A stretch of DNA of 64,000 nucleotides from a bacterium. GTDB taxonomy: Bacteria; Electryoneota; RPQS01. A model generated the notes under the pieces. That model ran no database searches, was not told the DNA's origin, and saw nothing but the letters and a program-made list of their open reading frames with translations. A program made the position numbers and the translations under genes. How positions within the stretch are numbered: the first letter of the stretch is position 1; each line of letters starts with the position of its first letter. Positions 30,616 through 41,314 of this stretch are shown piece after piece. The stretch lies in contig JADKHW010000019.1 in the NCBI GenBank assembly GCA_016721565.1, forward strand, positions 1 through 64,000, in the 5' to 3' direction.

Positions 30616-32566
30616 TTATTTCAAGAGTACAGCTTTGACTGTACGCGTTTCATTTTGCGTTGAAAGTTTAATCAAATAGACTCCCGATGCTTGGTTCTCC
30701 GCATTCCAAACGAGAGTATTTGAGCCTGCGGCAGCCATGTCGGTTTTCTCTACTGCGAGCTGTCCTTGCACATTGTAGGCGCGCATCGTGACGGGCTGCG
30801 GCCTCGGAGAGTCGTAGGCTATCGTCAGAGTCGGGTTGAAGGGGTTTGGGTAGGCATATGATACAGTGAAGTCCTCTGACACCTTTGTCAGTTCAGACAA
30901 TGGCAAATGACGAACTGTCGATGACTTGAGAAGCCATCCATTTGGATCAAAGGACACTGAATCAGGTAAGCCAATCGGCCTGTAGTAAAGAGAATCAGGA
31001 TTTACCCAAATTGTGTCCAATGCGATGAAGCTCCCGTCACCGCGCCAGTACTCTACTTCAACCGGCATAGTGAATTGCGTGCCGGTTTGCGTTTGGTCAA
31101 TCTCCAAGACTGCAATGTCTGACGTTCTTAGCGTAACTTGATACTGTGGGTACCCCGTCCCTTCAAACACCCATTCATCAAAGAACCATTGCAAAGTGGA
31201 ATCGCAATGAGCTTCACAGACAGCTTGAAAATCTACCGTCGTTGCTGTGCTAAAGGCGTGCTGTTGGCCGTAATCCCGCAACGCTTCGAAGAACAGTGAG
31301 TCTCCCATGACCCAGCGCAGCATGTGCAAAACGCATCCACCCTTCTCATAGACAATCGCGCCCCAATAGTAGTCGGGATCGTAGATCGTAGAGGCGTTCC
31401 CAGGCGCTGCGCGCGGCAGGCTGTAAATCGGTCCGCATGTAGTCACGAAAGCTCTGGTCACCATATACCCACTCCATGCCAAGCGCTTCGCAATACGTCG
31501 CAAACCCTTCATTCAACCAGAGGTCGCGCCAGTCGGCACAGGTTACCCAATCGCCCCACCAGTGATGGGACATCTCGTGGAACAAAATCCAATCCCAAGA
31601 GCGATTGCTGACAACTGCTCCGTCGTAATGCGAAACGGATGTCGCGTGCTCCATATCGCCGTTACGAGTCATGTTGTAACCGAAGCGATCAAACACGAAC
31701 GGTCCGAAGTTCGTTGAAAAAGCATCAATACATTCTGGAACGGGCTGAAAATGAACCTGAGCTTGCGTGACACGAGACGGGTAGACAAAGTTCTCAATGA
31801 CCGGATTGCTTTCGCGCTGAGTCATGATTTCATATTCGGACACAGATACAAACAGCAAGTAAGTTGAGACGGGCTGATCCAACCGATAGTGCCAAGTTGA
31901 GCTGCTATCCTGATTGAGTGTTGAATCGAGGCGGACTCCGGCGCTCACTCCGACTTTGCCAGGGGGAACATGCAACCAAGCTTCCCATTCCACTTTGTCA
32001 TTGGGATCGGCAAAGCTTGGCAGCCAAGCGAAGTTTGCCGGTGGGGGATCCAAATCCAGAGCATCACCTAACGTATAACATATTTGCGGACGCCATCCGG
32101 CAGCCTGTGCAAAGAACATTCCGCCCCAGCCATCAATTATGCTCGGCGTTCCGTGATAGAAGATCGTGATATCCGCCGTATCGCCGAGCTGCAAAGACGG
32201 TGAAAGATAGACTTGCAGTGAATCAAGCCCTTGGCGGCTTACGGAATCAACAGTGTGAGTCGTGCTTGTGACGGAATCAACAGACAGACTATTAACAAGC
32301 TTCAGATCAACGCGTGGTAAAGGTGTTTCGTCGAAGGCCATTCGCAAGCGAGCGGAACCTGCAATGCTAGGATTATTCAGATTGAAAGTTAGGTCGGACC
32401 AAATCTTCAGGACGTTGAATTGGTGCAGGGAATCGTCTAATGTATTTGGTCCCGGCCTACGGCAGAACTCGTGGCGAGTTTTTAACGCGTCGAAATCCAC
32501 GCCAAAGTGATGGCGCTCTTGTGCGATAGCGAAAATAGGAATTAAAACAAGTAATAACAAATACAT
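30616..32566 (-). CDS. Secreted M1 aminopeptidase with type IX sorting domain (one frame change)
   Basis: Zinc metallopeptidase of family M1, exported to the cell surface or medium. The start at 32566 leads a signal peptide (YLLLLVLIPIFAIA). A beta-rich N-terminal domain is followed by the zinc site HEMSHHWWGDW (first His about residue 331) and the third ligand in NEGFATYCEAL. The frame changes near 31415: RTDLQPAARSA continues as PGNASTIYDPDYYWGAIVYE, then GGCVLHMLRWVMGD and WFFDEWVFEGTGYPQYQV. The C-terminus is a por/T9SS type A domain (YPNPFNPTLTIAYD to TRTVKAVLLK). About 650 residues. The usual GAMEN substrate motif is represented by GDMEHATS. It has its own promoter. Confidence 0.92.
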
Positions 32567-32600
32567 AAAACAATCCCGCGCACGAGTTGTAAACTACATT

Positions 32601-32629
32601 AAATTACGGCTTTCTGGGCGAAGATGCAA
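32601..32629 (-). promoter_or_regulatory. Promoter of the M1 peptidase gene
   Basis: Minus strand: TTGCAT (32629-32624), 17 bp, TAATTT (32606-32601); about 35 bp before the start codon at 32566. Confidence 0.6.
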
Positions 32630-32653
32630 GAACGTGGGAATGAGACAAACGCA

Positions 32654-32678
32654 CAAAAGGCCCGAATAGGGCCTTTTG
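32654..32678 (-). terminator. Terminator of the C25 gene upstream
   Basis: CAAAAGGCCC, loop GAATA, GGGCCTTTTG; 22 bp past the stop at 32701 on the minus strand. Confidence 0.85.
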
Positions 32679-32700
32679 CAGAATAAATGCAAAGAAGCGG

Positions 32701-35700
32701 CTACTGTAAGCGACGTTGGAATGAACGGGATACCCTGTCGAAAGGCAACTCCTTCGCGGGCTGACAGGTCGTTCGCATGGGTTGCACAGAGACCTCTTCA
32801 ACGCGGTAAAACCGTTGCGGCAGGGTAAGGCTTTCGAGATCAGAATAGAACGTGTCTTTTAGCGTTGCAATCGGGGCGAATCGGTCGCTCATTGACGAGG
32901 CCGCATAGACGCAATATGAGACATCGTTCGTTTGTGAAGGTGACCAATGTAGACTGATGATCTCGCCGGGTTTCACGACAAGGTTTCGCACGGGCTTAGC
33001 GCACGCGTTAGAATCGCGCAGATGAAGATTTGAGATCTCCCAATATTTGTCGGCGTAGTAGAGAAACTTAATGACAACATTTTGTTGGCCCGCAAGTGCA
33101 GTGAGATTGTTCTCTTGGATCCACTCCTTTTGATCGGGTGCAGAACTCTGCCGCCAGAGAAGATGGGGAAATGTCGTACCGCCGTCTGTGCTGGCGATAA
33201 TGCGAGCAGTCACAGGTTCACGGCGGTTGCTACCCGAAAGGCTACTACAAAACTCGAGCTGGGGTGAAGCAAAACCACTCAGGTCGACAACTTCTGTAAC
33301 ATATGCGCAAGTGCGAGCAAATTGATCGCCAATGAGTACAATTGAGTTTTCGGAGATCTTGCTGCTCGTGAGCGAAAACGTCCCTGTTGCACCGTGTTTG
33401 CGCATCCACTCAAGCGATTCAGTTCGCGGCACGAGATTGACAATTCTGTCAGCATAATTTTCGACAGTGAGTACATACTCATCGGTAACAGTTGTGTTTT
33501 GCGGAGTGGAACGATCGGCAGCGCGCAACCGGTAAGTGATTCGCGAACCGATGGGTTGGGAAGGCAGTAGAGTTGAGAATCCGATTTGCTCTGCATGCAA
33601 AGCGATTGATTGCATGGCGCCGCCATTCACTTGATAGTCACAGGCAACTACATCCAGTTCGCTCTCATCTTGCACATCCGCGACGATGGGTATCGGCCTA
33701 TTTGCATTGTGCCAAACACCCACGGGAATGTGTGTTATTGACGGCGGCGTCAAATCGTGTAATACCGGAATTTCAAACCACTCAAGCATCTTGCGGACGA
33801 GATGAACTCTTGTTGAGGGAGCTTCACCGTCCTGCAATGCACCTATCTCAATCGAACTACCTATCGTGCGGTAGTTGGCCGATGCATTCGCAACACAAAG
33901 TGCGTAACGGGCGTTGTTACGTATGTTGTTCAGTATTTCAACGGAAGATCCGATCGATCGGATTCGGTCGATGAAGCTATTTTCGCCACCATAAATGAAC
34001 GACATGCCTTCAGTGAACCTACCGCGCACGCCCTCAAGTGGACCAGCGTCTCCTGATCCATCGGACACACCATCAATTCCGAAGTAAGGGTGCAAAGCCG
34101 TTTCATTGTCAAATGCCCACACATCACCGCCTTCCCAGTAGCAAGACCCGCCGTCATCGAGATAGTCTGCAATACGTTGTGCGGCTTGTGTGGGAAGCGC
34201 TTCTTGATTGGGATGAACTCCACAGAATATCCAGATGGAACTGTAACGCGAAAGGTCAATTGGCAATTGAGTTACTATTTCGTACTCGATGCCAAGCACT
34301 TGCAGTGCGCCTTGAATGCCGGGAACCTGTTGCGGTTGTGAATCCAGAACATACAACAGAACAGGTACGCGACCAATGCGGTAGTGTCCCCAGAACGATT
34401 GCCACGATTGGAAACTACGAGCGACAAACTCAATTGCTCACCAGCTTCAGGAAGCTGATCACCATCACCAACCAATTCGGTAAGTGACTGATGTTCAAGT
34501 TCAATGTGCGGTGACTGAAGTGTAATCGAGTAACTTCCCGCAAATGCAGCGCCTTGGCCAGCGCCAGTCCACGCTTGCACAACAGCAGTGACGCCGTTCG
34601 AGACTGTAGTTGAAATCGAGTAGTTGGCGGTTGCATCGAGCCAATCTTCGGTTTGCGGAGCGAGAGACGGCAAACTTAACTGGGCAGGAGAAAAGGTCAG
34701 CGCGCCACTACTGCTCTCAAGGCGTAGCGTGCCCGGCTCTGACGCACTCGTACCCGCGTTGCGCAAAAGAACTCTGAGTGTTCCGCTCTCTCCGCGATCA
34801 GCGCGACCATCGTTGTCGCCAACATTTTCGTCAAGCTCAATTTGCTGCATTTGCACGAGCGGTCCGGCCACAGGAACCACGGACAAGTTATGCTCCGTCG
34901 AGCGGATATTTAGCCCACGCAGCATTACAGTCCACTGGTGTTCGGTTGTGACAGGCAGTGTTAAGAGCACAAATCCATCCGCATCGGTGTATGCAATGAT
35001 TGGGCTGGTCGTCGGACTTGTCAGAACAGCTTCGACGTTGGGGACACCGCGATTGTTGTAGCGAACCGTGATTGGAATGTGCGTTGAGCCGACCGGCAGA
35101 ATATCCGGAATTTCAATTTGAGCGGCAACGGGTGTAGACGTAAATGGTCTGAAGGACGGATCACCAAACAGAATGAACTGCTGAATGGTCTCTTCGGTCA
35201 ATCCACCCGGAGCTTGCGGGAAGAACTCCGCGCAACGCAGTTTGCCATAATCGAGCGCTTTGCCGATGCTGCTGTAATCGCGATCGAACACGGCTTCCAG
35301 AGTCGCCAAACCGATTGTGTCGCTGTAGAAGAAGGCGGTACTCTCGGTCGCGCCAATGTAGCAGAGTGCGCCCCCAGTCAACAGGTTAAGTGTCCAATCT
35401 TCTGCGATGCAGTTTTCGGACTCATCAAAATCAGCAGTCGCACATGCTACTGAAACAACAATGCCTGGACGCGCATTTGGAATTTGAGGCAAAGCAGCGT
35501 CAGTGAAATGCGGTGCGACTGATGACCAGCCTTGTGCGTTACCGTGCCCGATATAGAATGTCCATAAAGGCTGATCATTAAGGGCACTTAGCAACAAAGG
35601 AAGCGCACCACTCTGCGGTTGTTGTAGTGCAGTGGAGCTAAGGCCTGCACCCTGGAAGACACTGTTGACCTGCTGTCCGTGCAGTGGATCGAGCGCAACG

Positions 35701-36800
35701 GAGCTTGAGAACACTATGGCCTCGGCTGCTTGCGGGACTTCACCATCCCGCTCATACGCCAGCGCTCGGGAAAGCCACTGAGACAGTTGTGTGACGTTTT
35801 GCACGGGGAGTCTACCGACTGAAATATCAGGCAAGAAATCTTCACCGGCGAGACAGCTATAGGGGTGATCCGTTAAGCTCGAACCGACTCCGTAGAAGCC
35901 TGGCACGTCTATGTTGTCTCCGATAAGAAATAGATACTCAGCTGGGGACTCGGATTCATTGTAAAGATTCTGCAAATACGACTTCAGAGTGGCAGCATTG
36001 CTCGCGACTTCGGAGAAGACAATTACTTCACTTGTGATGCCGCACGCGCGTTTGAATTCCTGCCAATCATGCAACGCATCAACGTATTCCTGAGTAGTGA
36101 CAATCCACATACGCGGCGAGGTAATTTCATTGGGAGGAACTACGGGTCGCTGAATGTGGACTAAGTCGTTAATGAGCTGCGGCTCGTAGAGTGAGGGATT
36201 TGCAACGCCGTCGAGACTCTGTCCTTGCGGCAACGTCACGCGATAGGTCAAACGATCATAAACCGTAAGCGTACCGGAGGCAGGGCTGTATTGCAGCGGA
36301 GAAAGACGTAGCTGCGTGATGCCCGTTTTGCCCAGAGTTCCAGTTTGAATGACTTCAAGCAATTGACCTGGGAAAGGTGCGGATTGAGTGTAAAGCGCTT
36401 CATTCGGCAAATACGTCAAGCTGGCTTGAACTACGCGGTCGAGCGGCTGCGGTGCCGGTAACGGCGATGGTGTTTGAAGCGAATGTGATTGCTGCTCGAT
36501 CAGCTCGAAGTTTGCAAGGTCAACGACTGCGGGAATCCAAATAGATGCACATGGCAGTGCTGGAGCGCCGGGCTGGGTGAGCGAGCTGAGAGTGCTGACA
36601 GAAATGTCTGCCCACTGAATACCGGACAATTCAATGCTGTCGAGCCGCATAGGCGGAAGCGTAAAATCGAGCATCCACTCAGAGCGGCTGATTTGCCGCC
36701 ACGAGAAGGAGTAGGGCGGCTCAGCGCGATTGGCCGCACAGAAAGCGCTCGAAGAACAGATTCCGAGCACAAGCAGTAATATTGCAACATGTCGTTTCAT
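32701..36800 (-). CDS. Secreted C25 peptidase, canonical His-Gly/Cys site (one frame change)
   Basis: ATG at 36800 with GAGGT about 8 nt upstream; signal peptide VAILLLVLGICSSSAFCA. About 1365 residues. Propeptide-like region to about 230, then the C25 fold (EYLFLIGDNIDVPGFYG) with catalytic His about 416 in FYIGHGNAQGW and Cys about 451 in VSVACATADFDESE, the classic gingipain arrangement, unlike the other three copies. Next come an Ig-like domain after FILFGDPSFRPF, two more Ig-like domains (DNDGRADRGESGTLRVLLRN), then, across a frame change near 34380 (NRSGDT to YRIGRVPVLLYVLD), a flavodoxin-like domain (WIFCGVHPNQEALPTQAA) and a beta-rich C-terminus with a fibronectin-like end (SLHWSPSQTNDVSYCVYAAS). 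No PNPF tail is seen. Confidence 0.88.
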
Positions 36801-36867
36801 GGGCACAACCTCAGCAGACAGATTCTGGCTATCACAGTGCTTAGAGCAAACCACACGCCCATAAACC

Positions 36868-36899
36868 AAAAAAGGCTCCCGGCACTCTGCCGAAAGCCT
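36868..36899 (-). terminator. Terminator of the cold-shock operon
   Basis: AGGCTTTCGGCA pairs with TGCCGGGAGCCT (two mismatches) around GAG and is followed by six T on the minus strand. Confidence 0.85.
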
Positions 36900-36924
36900 C
36901 CAAGTGATTTCCATACATGGGAAA

Positions 36925-37173
36925 TCAGGACAATACTTCTACGTGATATGCTTGATCACCTTTGGGGCCGGGGACAGCTTCATACTTCACCTTGTCGCCG
37001 GGTTCGAGCACACGATAGCCGCGACCTGTAATCGAAGAGTAGTGCACAAAAACTTCAGCGCCTGTTGAAGATTCTATAAAGCCGAATCCCTTTTTCTGGG
37101 AAAACCACTTCACAACTCCGATGTCCGTCGTTCCTGTAGTCGTTGGGGCTTTAACTCTGAAAGTGGTAATCAT
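36925..37173 (-). CDS. Cold-shock domain protein
   Basis: Small RNA/single-strand DNA-binding OB-fold protein of the CspA family, 82 residues from the ATG at 37173. RNP1 is KGFGFIE and RNP2 is VFVHYSSI, both with the expected aromatics; IGVVKWFSQKKGFGF is the usual entry strand. It carries about 15 extra N-terminal residues (ITTFRVKAPTTTG) compared with the 67-70 residues of typical Csps. I prefer 37173 over the in-frame start at 37200 because ATGA there overlaps the carbonic anhydrase stop. The coupling implies that the two are made together. A strong terminator follows. Confidence 0.93.
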   Translation of the reverse strand: MITTFRVKAPTTTGTTDIGVVKWFSQKKGFGFIESSTGAEVFVHYSSITGRGYRVLEPGDKVKYEAVPGPKGDQAYHVEVLS

Positions 37174-37733
37174 TTCTTGTCTTGTAATTTGGGCAGCCAT
37201 TCAGCGTGGATCTCCGCATCCTGACCGAGGTAGTGTAACCGATACTGTACATAGCGGGCAGCTGTATCCAGCAACCCTTTTTGTTCTTGAGGACTCAAAT
37301 CACGCTTCTTTTTAGCGGGTACTCCCGCCCATAATTCGCCGGGCGGAATAATGGTGTTCTCCAAGACGACGGATCCTGCAGCAACGAGTGACTGTTCGCC
37401 AACAACGGCCAAGTCAAGCACTCGCGCTCCAATGCCAATCAAGCAACCGCGTTTTAGTGTGCAACCGTGTACGACTGCGGCATGGCCGACCGAGGTCTGA
37501 TCTTCAATTAACAGCGGTGCTTTCGCGATGGTCACATGACAGATGACACCATCCTGCAAATTGACCTGCGAGCCGATGCGAATCCAATTCACATCCCCCC
37601 GTACCACTGTACCAAACCATAGAGACGACTCGGGGCCTATTTCCACTTCACCTGTCACAACGGCGGTTGGAGACAACCATGCCGACTCGTGAATGACGGG
37701 CCGCTTATGCATGTAGGGCAAGATTAGGGCCAC
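37170..37733 (-). CDS. Gamma-carbonic anhydrase family protein
   Basis: A 187-residue left-handed beta-helix (hexapeptide repeat) protein of the YrdA/PaaY/gamma-carbonic anhydrase family. Starts with GTG at 37733, with GGAGG 7 nt upstream. Repeats: AWLSPTAVVTGEVEIGPESS, LWFGTVVRGDVNWIRIG, VNLQDGVICHVT, VGHAAVVHGCTL, CLIGIGARVLDLAVVG, LVAAGSVVLENTIIPPG. The His residues in CHVT, GHAA and VVHG are the zinc ligands of the family. A C-terminal helix (TAARYVQYRLHYL) is also typical. Many family members have no shown carbonic anhydrase activity, so CO2 hydration is a possibility, not a certainty. Its stop overlaps the cold-shock start. Confidence 0.93.
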   Translation of the reverse strand: MALILPYMHKRPVIHESAWLSPTAVVTGEVEIGPESSLWFGTVVRGDVNWIRIGSQVNLQDGVICHVTIAKAPLLIEDQTSVGHAAVVHGCTLKRGCLIGIGARVLDLAVVGEQSLVAAGSVVLENTIIPPGELWAGVPAKKKRDLSPQEQKGLLDTAARYVQYRLHYLGQDAEIHAEWLPKLQDKK

Positions 37734-37765
37734 AGTTGCCCTCCACCGAGAGGTCCAGAATTGTC

Positions 37766-37798
37766 GAGTCCGGCCAATCGCGCGAACGGGCCGGACTC
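37766..37798. repeat. 10-bp perfect inverted repeat upstream of the carbonic anhydrase/csp operon
   Basis: GAGTCCGGCC (37766-37775) and GGCCGGACTC (37789-37798) around a 13-nt loop containing CGCG. It sits 33 bp before the GTG start, so it would lie in the mRNA leader or form an operator. There is no T run, so it is not a simple terminator. Confidence 0.7.
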
Positions 37799-38022
37799 AT
37801 TAGGCATTGCCCCCCCCGCTCATCTCTCTTATCTATTCTTACGCCGTTGGTAAGGCAGAAGTTTCCGAGATTGGAAGGGCTATTGTTTCGTGTTCGCTTC
37901 ATCATGTAGCAAAACTGCTGCCGAAATGTTTTTATATTGTAAATCATTGAGTTAGACGACATGTTCACATTAACAAATGTGCGAAATCCACGAGCTTGGT
38001 TGAAATCGGCCAAATGCGGCTT
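37799..38022. other. Intergenic region with a run of eight C
   Basis: No gene supported. Contains a run of eight C at 37810-37817. The promoter of the carbonic anhydrase/csp unit should lie here or just left of it, but no convincing -35/-10 pair is visible on the minus strand. Confidence 0.4.
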
Positions 38023-38050
38023 TTGAAATGTCGTAGATGTTGCGTATCTT
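38023..38050 (+). promoter_or_regulatory. Promoter of the small membrane protein gene
   Basis: TTGAAA at 38023-38028, 16 bp, TATCTT at 38045-38050; about 25 bp before the ATG at 38082. Confidence 0.5.
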
Positions 38051-38081
38051 TGCCCAAGTGTCAAATAACCACTAAGATCGT

Positions 38082-38624
38082 ATGAATTCACTAATAAAGT
38101 TCTGGATTTCATCAACCCTTGTCTTGTTTGTCCTCGCAATTTGGCCACTTATGCAGTTCGTCAAGACGGGGTCAACTGACACAGACTCTGATTTTGGGCG
38201 CGAAGCAAAACTTGTTGACTATTTTTGCCTCGGGAGAATTCCGATGGGCGGAAAAGCGGTGAGTCCAAAGGCTTGGGAAGAAGTTTTAGGAGCGCAGATT
38301 AAGCTTCGTGAATCGGCAGGCGAAGCGGCCGGCGATGCCGGGATTCCGCGCGACCAATCAGATAAGCTGACAAAACTGAAACCGGGCGAAGGGATTATTC
38401 ACATTGACAAGAACGAGGCGCACTACGTCATGAGGTCGGGTCAGGGCCGCGACTGGTATCTTGTGATTACGAAAAAGAACTCAAGCGGATTGATTTCGAG
38501 CCGTTCGGCGGGCAGCAAGAGTCCCAGCCCAGTCGCCTTAGCAATCGGCTTTGCACTTGTAGGCGGCGGATTGATGACGCTGCTTGCTCGGGTGGCATTT
38601 GGCAAAGCACCGAATACCGCATAG
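38082..38624 (+). CDS. Hypothetical membrane protein
   Basis: A 180-residue protein I do not recognise. It has one hydrophobic segment at the N-terminus (LIKFWISSTLVLFVLAIWPL, residues 4-23) and another near the C-terminus (VALAIGFALVGGGLMTLLAR, about 151-170), with a soluble domain of about 120 residues between, probably periplasmic or outer-facing if both segments cross the inner membrane. The soluble part has a beta-strand pattern (EGIIHIDKNEAHYVMRSG, DWYLVITKKN) and a stretch rich in small and charged residues. Gene on its own, with its own promoter, and a convergent neighbour 49 bp away. No function is proposed. Confidence 0.7.
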   Translation: MNSLIKFWISSTLVLFVLAIWPLMQFVKTGSTDTDSDFGREAKLVDYFCLGRIPMGGKAVSPKAWEEVLGAQIKLRESAGEAAGDAGIPRDQSDKLTKLKPGEGIIHIDKNEAHYVMRSGQGRDWYLVITKKNSSGLISSRSAGSKSPSPVALAIGFALVGGGLMTLLARVAFGKAPNTA

Positions 38625-38673
38625 CGTAATCGTGACCTTAATCCCATTGCGGCCACGTATTTCGTGGCCGTTT

Positions 38674-39870
38674 CTATTTCGTGCGGCCAAACGCGAAATC
38701 GTAGGCACGCAACAGTTGGATAGTGCTGTGCTCCCAAGAAAGCTCATCACGCAAACGCCTGTTACCAAATTCGCCCATCTTGGCCCGTTGAGCGGGGTTT
38801 TCAAGCAGTGCAAGAATTTGATTGGCAAAGTCTTCCACGTCGTTGTCACGGGCATAGACGGCCGCTTCTCGCGCTGAGTATTCGGACTCCGTCAAGCGAT
38901 ATGATACAATGGGTCTTGACATGGCCATGTACTCGAGAATCTTGTTCATCGTGCAATGCGTGTTGAGCGGATTGATTGGATCGGGAGCAACACACACATC
39001 AGCCGTTGACAGCACTTCGCGGACCTGCTCGTTGGAGACGCGGCCAGTGAACTCCACGACATCGTTCAAGCCGAGTTCGCTGGCCATCTGTTGTAGGACA
39101 GGTAAATTCTCACCACCTCCCATGAGGAGAAAATGAATATCATCTCTCCCCCACTCTTGCGAAATGAGTTTGGCGCTGCGAAGCAAGTAGTCCAGTCCGT
39201 CTTGCGCACCCATAGTGCCAAGATAAGCGGCCAAAAATTTCTTGCCGCGCTTCCACTTTACGTTCGGGGGAAGAGGGCTGAATTTTTTTAGGTCAGGCGA
39301 ACTCCGGACAACAAACGTCTGTTCGGGCTTAAGAGTGCCGCGTTCAATTGCGATCTTGCGGTAAGACTCGTTGGTGGAAATCACAACATTCGCTGTGCGG
39401 TAGGTCAAGCGCTCAAGTTTACGGAGTATATTGAGAATAATGCCGCCTCGGCCTGCAAACTTCGACTCAAACGTCTCGGGACATAGATCGTGCTGGTCAA
39501 ACAGAAATTTCACGCCGAAGGGTTTGAACGGCAGCGCGATCAGAAAAAACAAGTCCGGCGGGTTGCAGGCATGAATGACCTTGAAACCTCGCCGGACAAA
39601 TAAGTAGCAAGCATAGACAAACGTCCACAGCATGGCCCACGAATACTCCCACGCGTAACCGATGGCCCGATTAGCGGTGTAGGGCATGGGATAGCGATAG
39701 ATGGCGACGCCTTCGAGCATCTCGAACGGCTTTTTGTCGACCATCTGAGGACAAATAACGCTGACCTGATATCCGGCACGTGCCAGCGCGAGCGACTCCT
39801 GCCAGACGCGCCGGTCAAACGGAACAGAAAGATTCTCGACTAAGACAAGGACCTTACCAGCAGACGCCAT
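38674..39870 (-). CDS. Glycosyltransferase, GT4 family
   Basis: A 398-residue GT-B fold glycosyltransferase. The ATG at 39870 is chosen (GGAG 5 nt upstream), inside the end of the dehydrogenase gene. N-terminal acceptor domain: VLVLVENLSVPFDRRVWQES, IHACNPPDLFFLIALP, FLFDQHDLCPETFESKF. C-terminal nucleotide-sugar domain: LAAYLGTMGAQDGLDYLLRS, VVEFTGRVSNEQVREVL, DVCVAPDPINPLNTHCTMNK then ILEYMAMSRPIVSY, with the Glu of the donor site. Fits the WcaI/exopolysaccharide group. It is co-transcribed with the nucleotide-sugar dehydrogenase, so a uronic-acid-containing surface polysaccharide is a fair inference. The sugar donor cannot be named. Confidence 0.9.
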   Translation of the reverse strand: MASAGKVLVLVENLSVPFDRRVWQESLALARAGYQVSVICPQMVDKKPFEMLEGVAIYRYPMPYTANRAIGYAWEYSWAMLWTFVYACYLFVRRGFKVIHACNPPDLFFLIALPFKPFGVKFLFDQHDLCPETFESKFAGRGGIILNILRKLERLTYRTANVVISTNESYRKIAIERGTLKPEQTFVVRSSPDLKKFSPLPPNVKWKRGKKFLAAYLGTMGAQDGLDYLLRSAKLISQEWGRDDIHFLLMGGGENLPVLQQMASELGLNDVVEFTGRVSNEQVREVLSTADVCVAPDPINPLNTHCTMNKILEYMAMSRPIVSYRLTESEYSAREAAVYARDNDVEDFANQILALLENPAQRAKMGEFGNRRLRDELSWEHSTIQLLRAYDFAFGRTK

Positions 39871-41167
39871 GATACTCCGCGTGAATCTTTTCGGAATCGG
39901 GTACGCGCGCGAGATCATAGACGATCTGATGCTTCGAGAGCTTTTGCAATACCGGATAGAACTCGTGATCGCGATAGGTCACGAGCACGATTTCAGAATG
40001 CACTGCGATGTCGTCAGCACTTTCGCATAATAGCTCAGCCAGATGCGGAATAGCTGATTCGATGTAGGCTTTGTTTGAGCCCATCAACCGAGCAAGTGAC
40101 ACATTGCGGTCGAAAATCTTGATGTTGAAGCCTTTGCCGAGCAGTGTTTCTACAAGCTCTACTACAGGGCTTTCACGCATGTCGTCAGTACCCGCCTTGA
40201 AGGCCAAACCCATGACGCCGAGCTTTTTCTTACCAAAGGCCTGGATTGCTTTTACCGCGCGCTTTACGCTTTCTTCATTAGATTCCATGAGCGAAAAGAG
40301 CAGCGGTGCTGCAACGTTGTTTTGGCGCGCGCATGCGGACAGAGCGCGAACGTCTTTGGGCAGACAAGAGCCGCCGAAAGCGAAGCCGGGCTTAAGGTAG
40401 TATGGCGAGAGATTCAGCTTGGTGTCTGAGCAGAAGATATCCATCACGCGATGGCTATCCACTCCGACCGACTTTGCAATTGCACCGATCTCGTTGCCGA
40501 AAACAACTTTGACAGCATGAAACGAATTGTCCGCATACTTGACCAATTCGGCTTCCTCAATCTTGGTCATGTGGAACGGACCCGGCAGGCCTTTGTACAA
40601 CTCGGCAACCTGCTTAGCTGCCACTTCACGCTCTGCACCAATAACGGTTTTCGGTGGCCCGAAGAAATCCGACACTGCAGAACCTTCGCGGAGGAATTCA
40701 GGGTTATAGGCGATGTAGAAACCATTACCCTCTGCCTTACCGGAGAACTGCTCAAGCCGCGGCAGAAGCTCTCTGCGCGTTGTACCAGGCAATAATGTGC
40801 TTCGCAACACAACAGTGTGTGAACGAGTCAAATCTTTTATGGCCGCACCAATCTGTTCGCAGACCCTGCGAGCATATTCAGTATTGAGGGCTCCTGACGG
40901 AAGCGAAGGTGTACCAACGCAAATCAAGGAAATCTCAGTCTTGCGGACAGCCTCTTCAATCGAGGTTGTTGCATTCAAATGCCCTGCGGCGCGATGCTTC
41001 GCAATTAACTCCGGGAGTTCATACTCTACAATTGGACTCTTACCTTCAAGCAAGAAATTAACTTTGACGGGATCTACGTCGATACCCCACACTTCATGCC
41101 CAGACTCGCACAGGCACGCGGCAGAAACGCATCCAACGTAGCCCAAACCAAAAACGCTTATTCTCAT
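39854..41167 (-). CDS. UDP-glucose/GDP-mannose 6-dehydrogenase family protein
   Basis: A 437-residue cytoplasmic NAD-dependent dehydrogenase that oxidises a nucleotide sugar at C6 to the uronic acid. Rossmann motif at the start (ISVFGLGYVGCVSAACLCES), then ICVGTPS, the substrate helix YNPEFLREGSAV, ADNSFHAVKVVFGNEIG, and the catalytic Cys in AFGGSCLPKDVRAL. The C-terminal domain begins LGVMGLAFKAGTDDMRESPV. The N-terminal wording and AFGGSCLPKDVRAL fit the GDP-mannose (AlgD) branch somewhat better than the classic UDP-glucose branch, but substrate choice is uncertain. Its last 17 bp overlap the glycosyltransferase start. A promoter lies about 40 bp upstream. Confidence 0.93.
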   Translation of the reverse strand: MRISVFGLGYVGCVSAACLCESGHEVWGIDVDPVKVNFLLEGKSPIVEYELPELIAKHRAAGHLNATTSIEEAVRKTEISLICVGTPSLPSGALNTEYARRVCEQIGAAIKDLTRSHTVVLRSTLLPGTTRRELLPRLEQFSGKAEGNGFYIAYNPEFLREGSAVSDFFGPPKTVIGAEREVAAKQVAELYKGLPGPFHMTKIEEAELVKYADNSFHAVKVVFGNEIGAIAKSVGVDSHRVMDIFCSDTKLNLSPYYLKPGFAFGGSCLPKDVRALSACARQNNVAAPLLFSLMESNEESVKRAVKAIQAFGKKKLGVMGLAFKAGTDDMRESPVVELVETLLGKGFNIKIFDRNVSLARLMGSNKAYIESAIPHLAELLCESADDIAVHSEIVLVTYRDHEFYPVLQKLSKHQIVYDLARVPDSEKIHAEYHGVCW

Positions 41168-41204
41168 ATAACTCTAATCAATAAGATGACTTGGGTGAAT
41201 CTTA

Positions 41205-41233
41205 AGTGTACTGAAACTATGGCAAAACTGCAA
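41205..41233 (-). promoter_or_regulatory. Promoter of the dehydrogenase/glycosyltransferase unit
   Basis: Minus strand: TTGCAG (41233-41228), 17 bp, TACACT (41210-41205). Confidence 0.55.
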
Positions 41234-41314
41234 ACGTGCCCAGAATAGGCGCAAAGGGTACGCCAGTGTTTCAATTGTGCACCTAAGCTTACACGTATGT
41301 TCAACTTAACAGGC

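Noticed and set aside
37705..38148. 147-residue minus-strand open frame
   Set aside because: It overlaps two supported genes at its ends, has no ribosome site, no domain and an odd composition.
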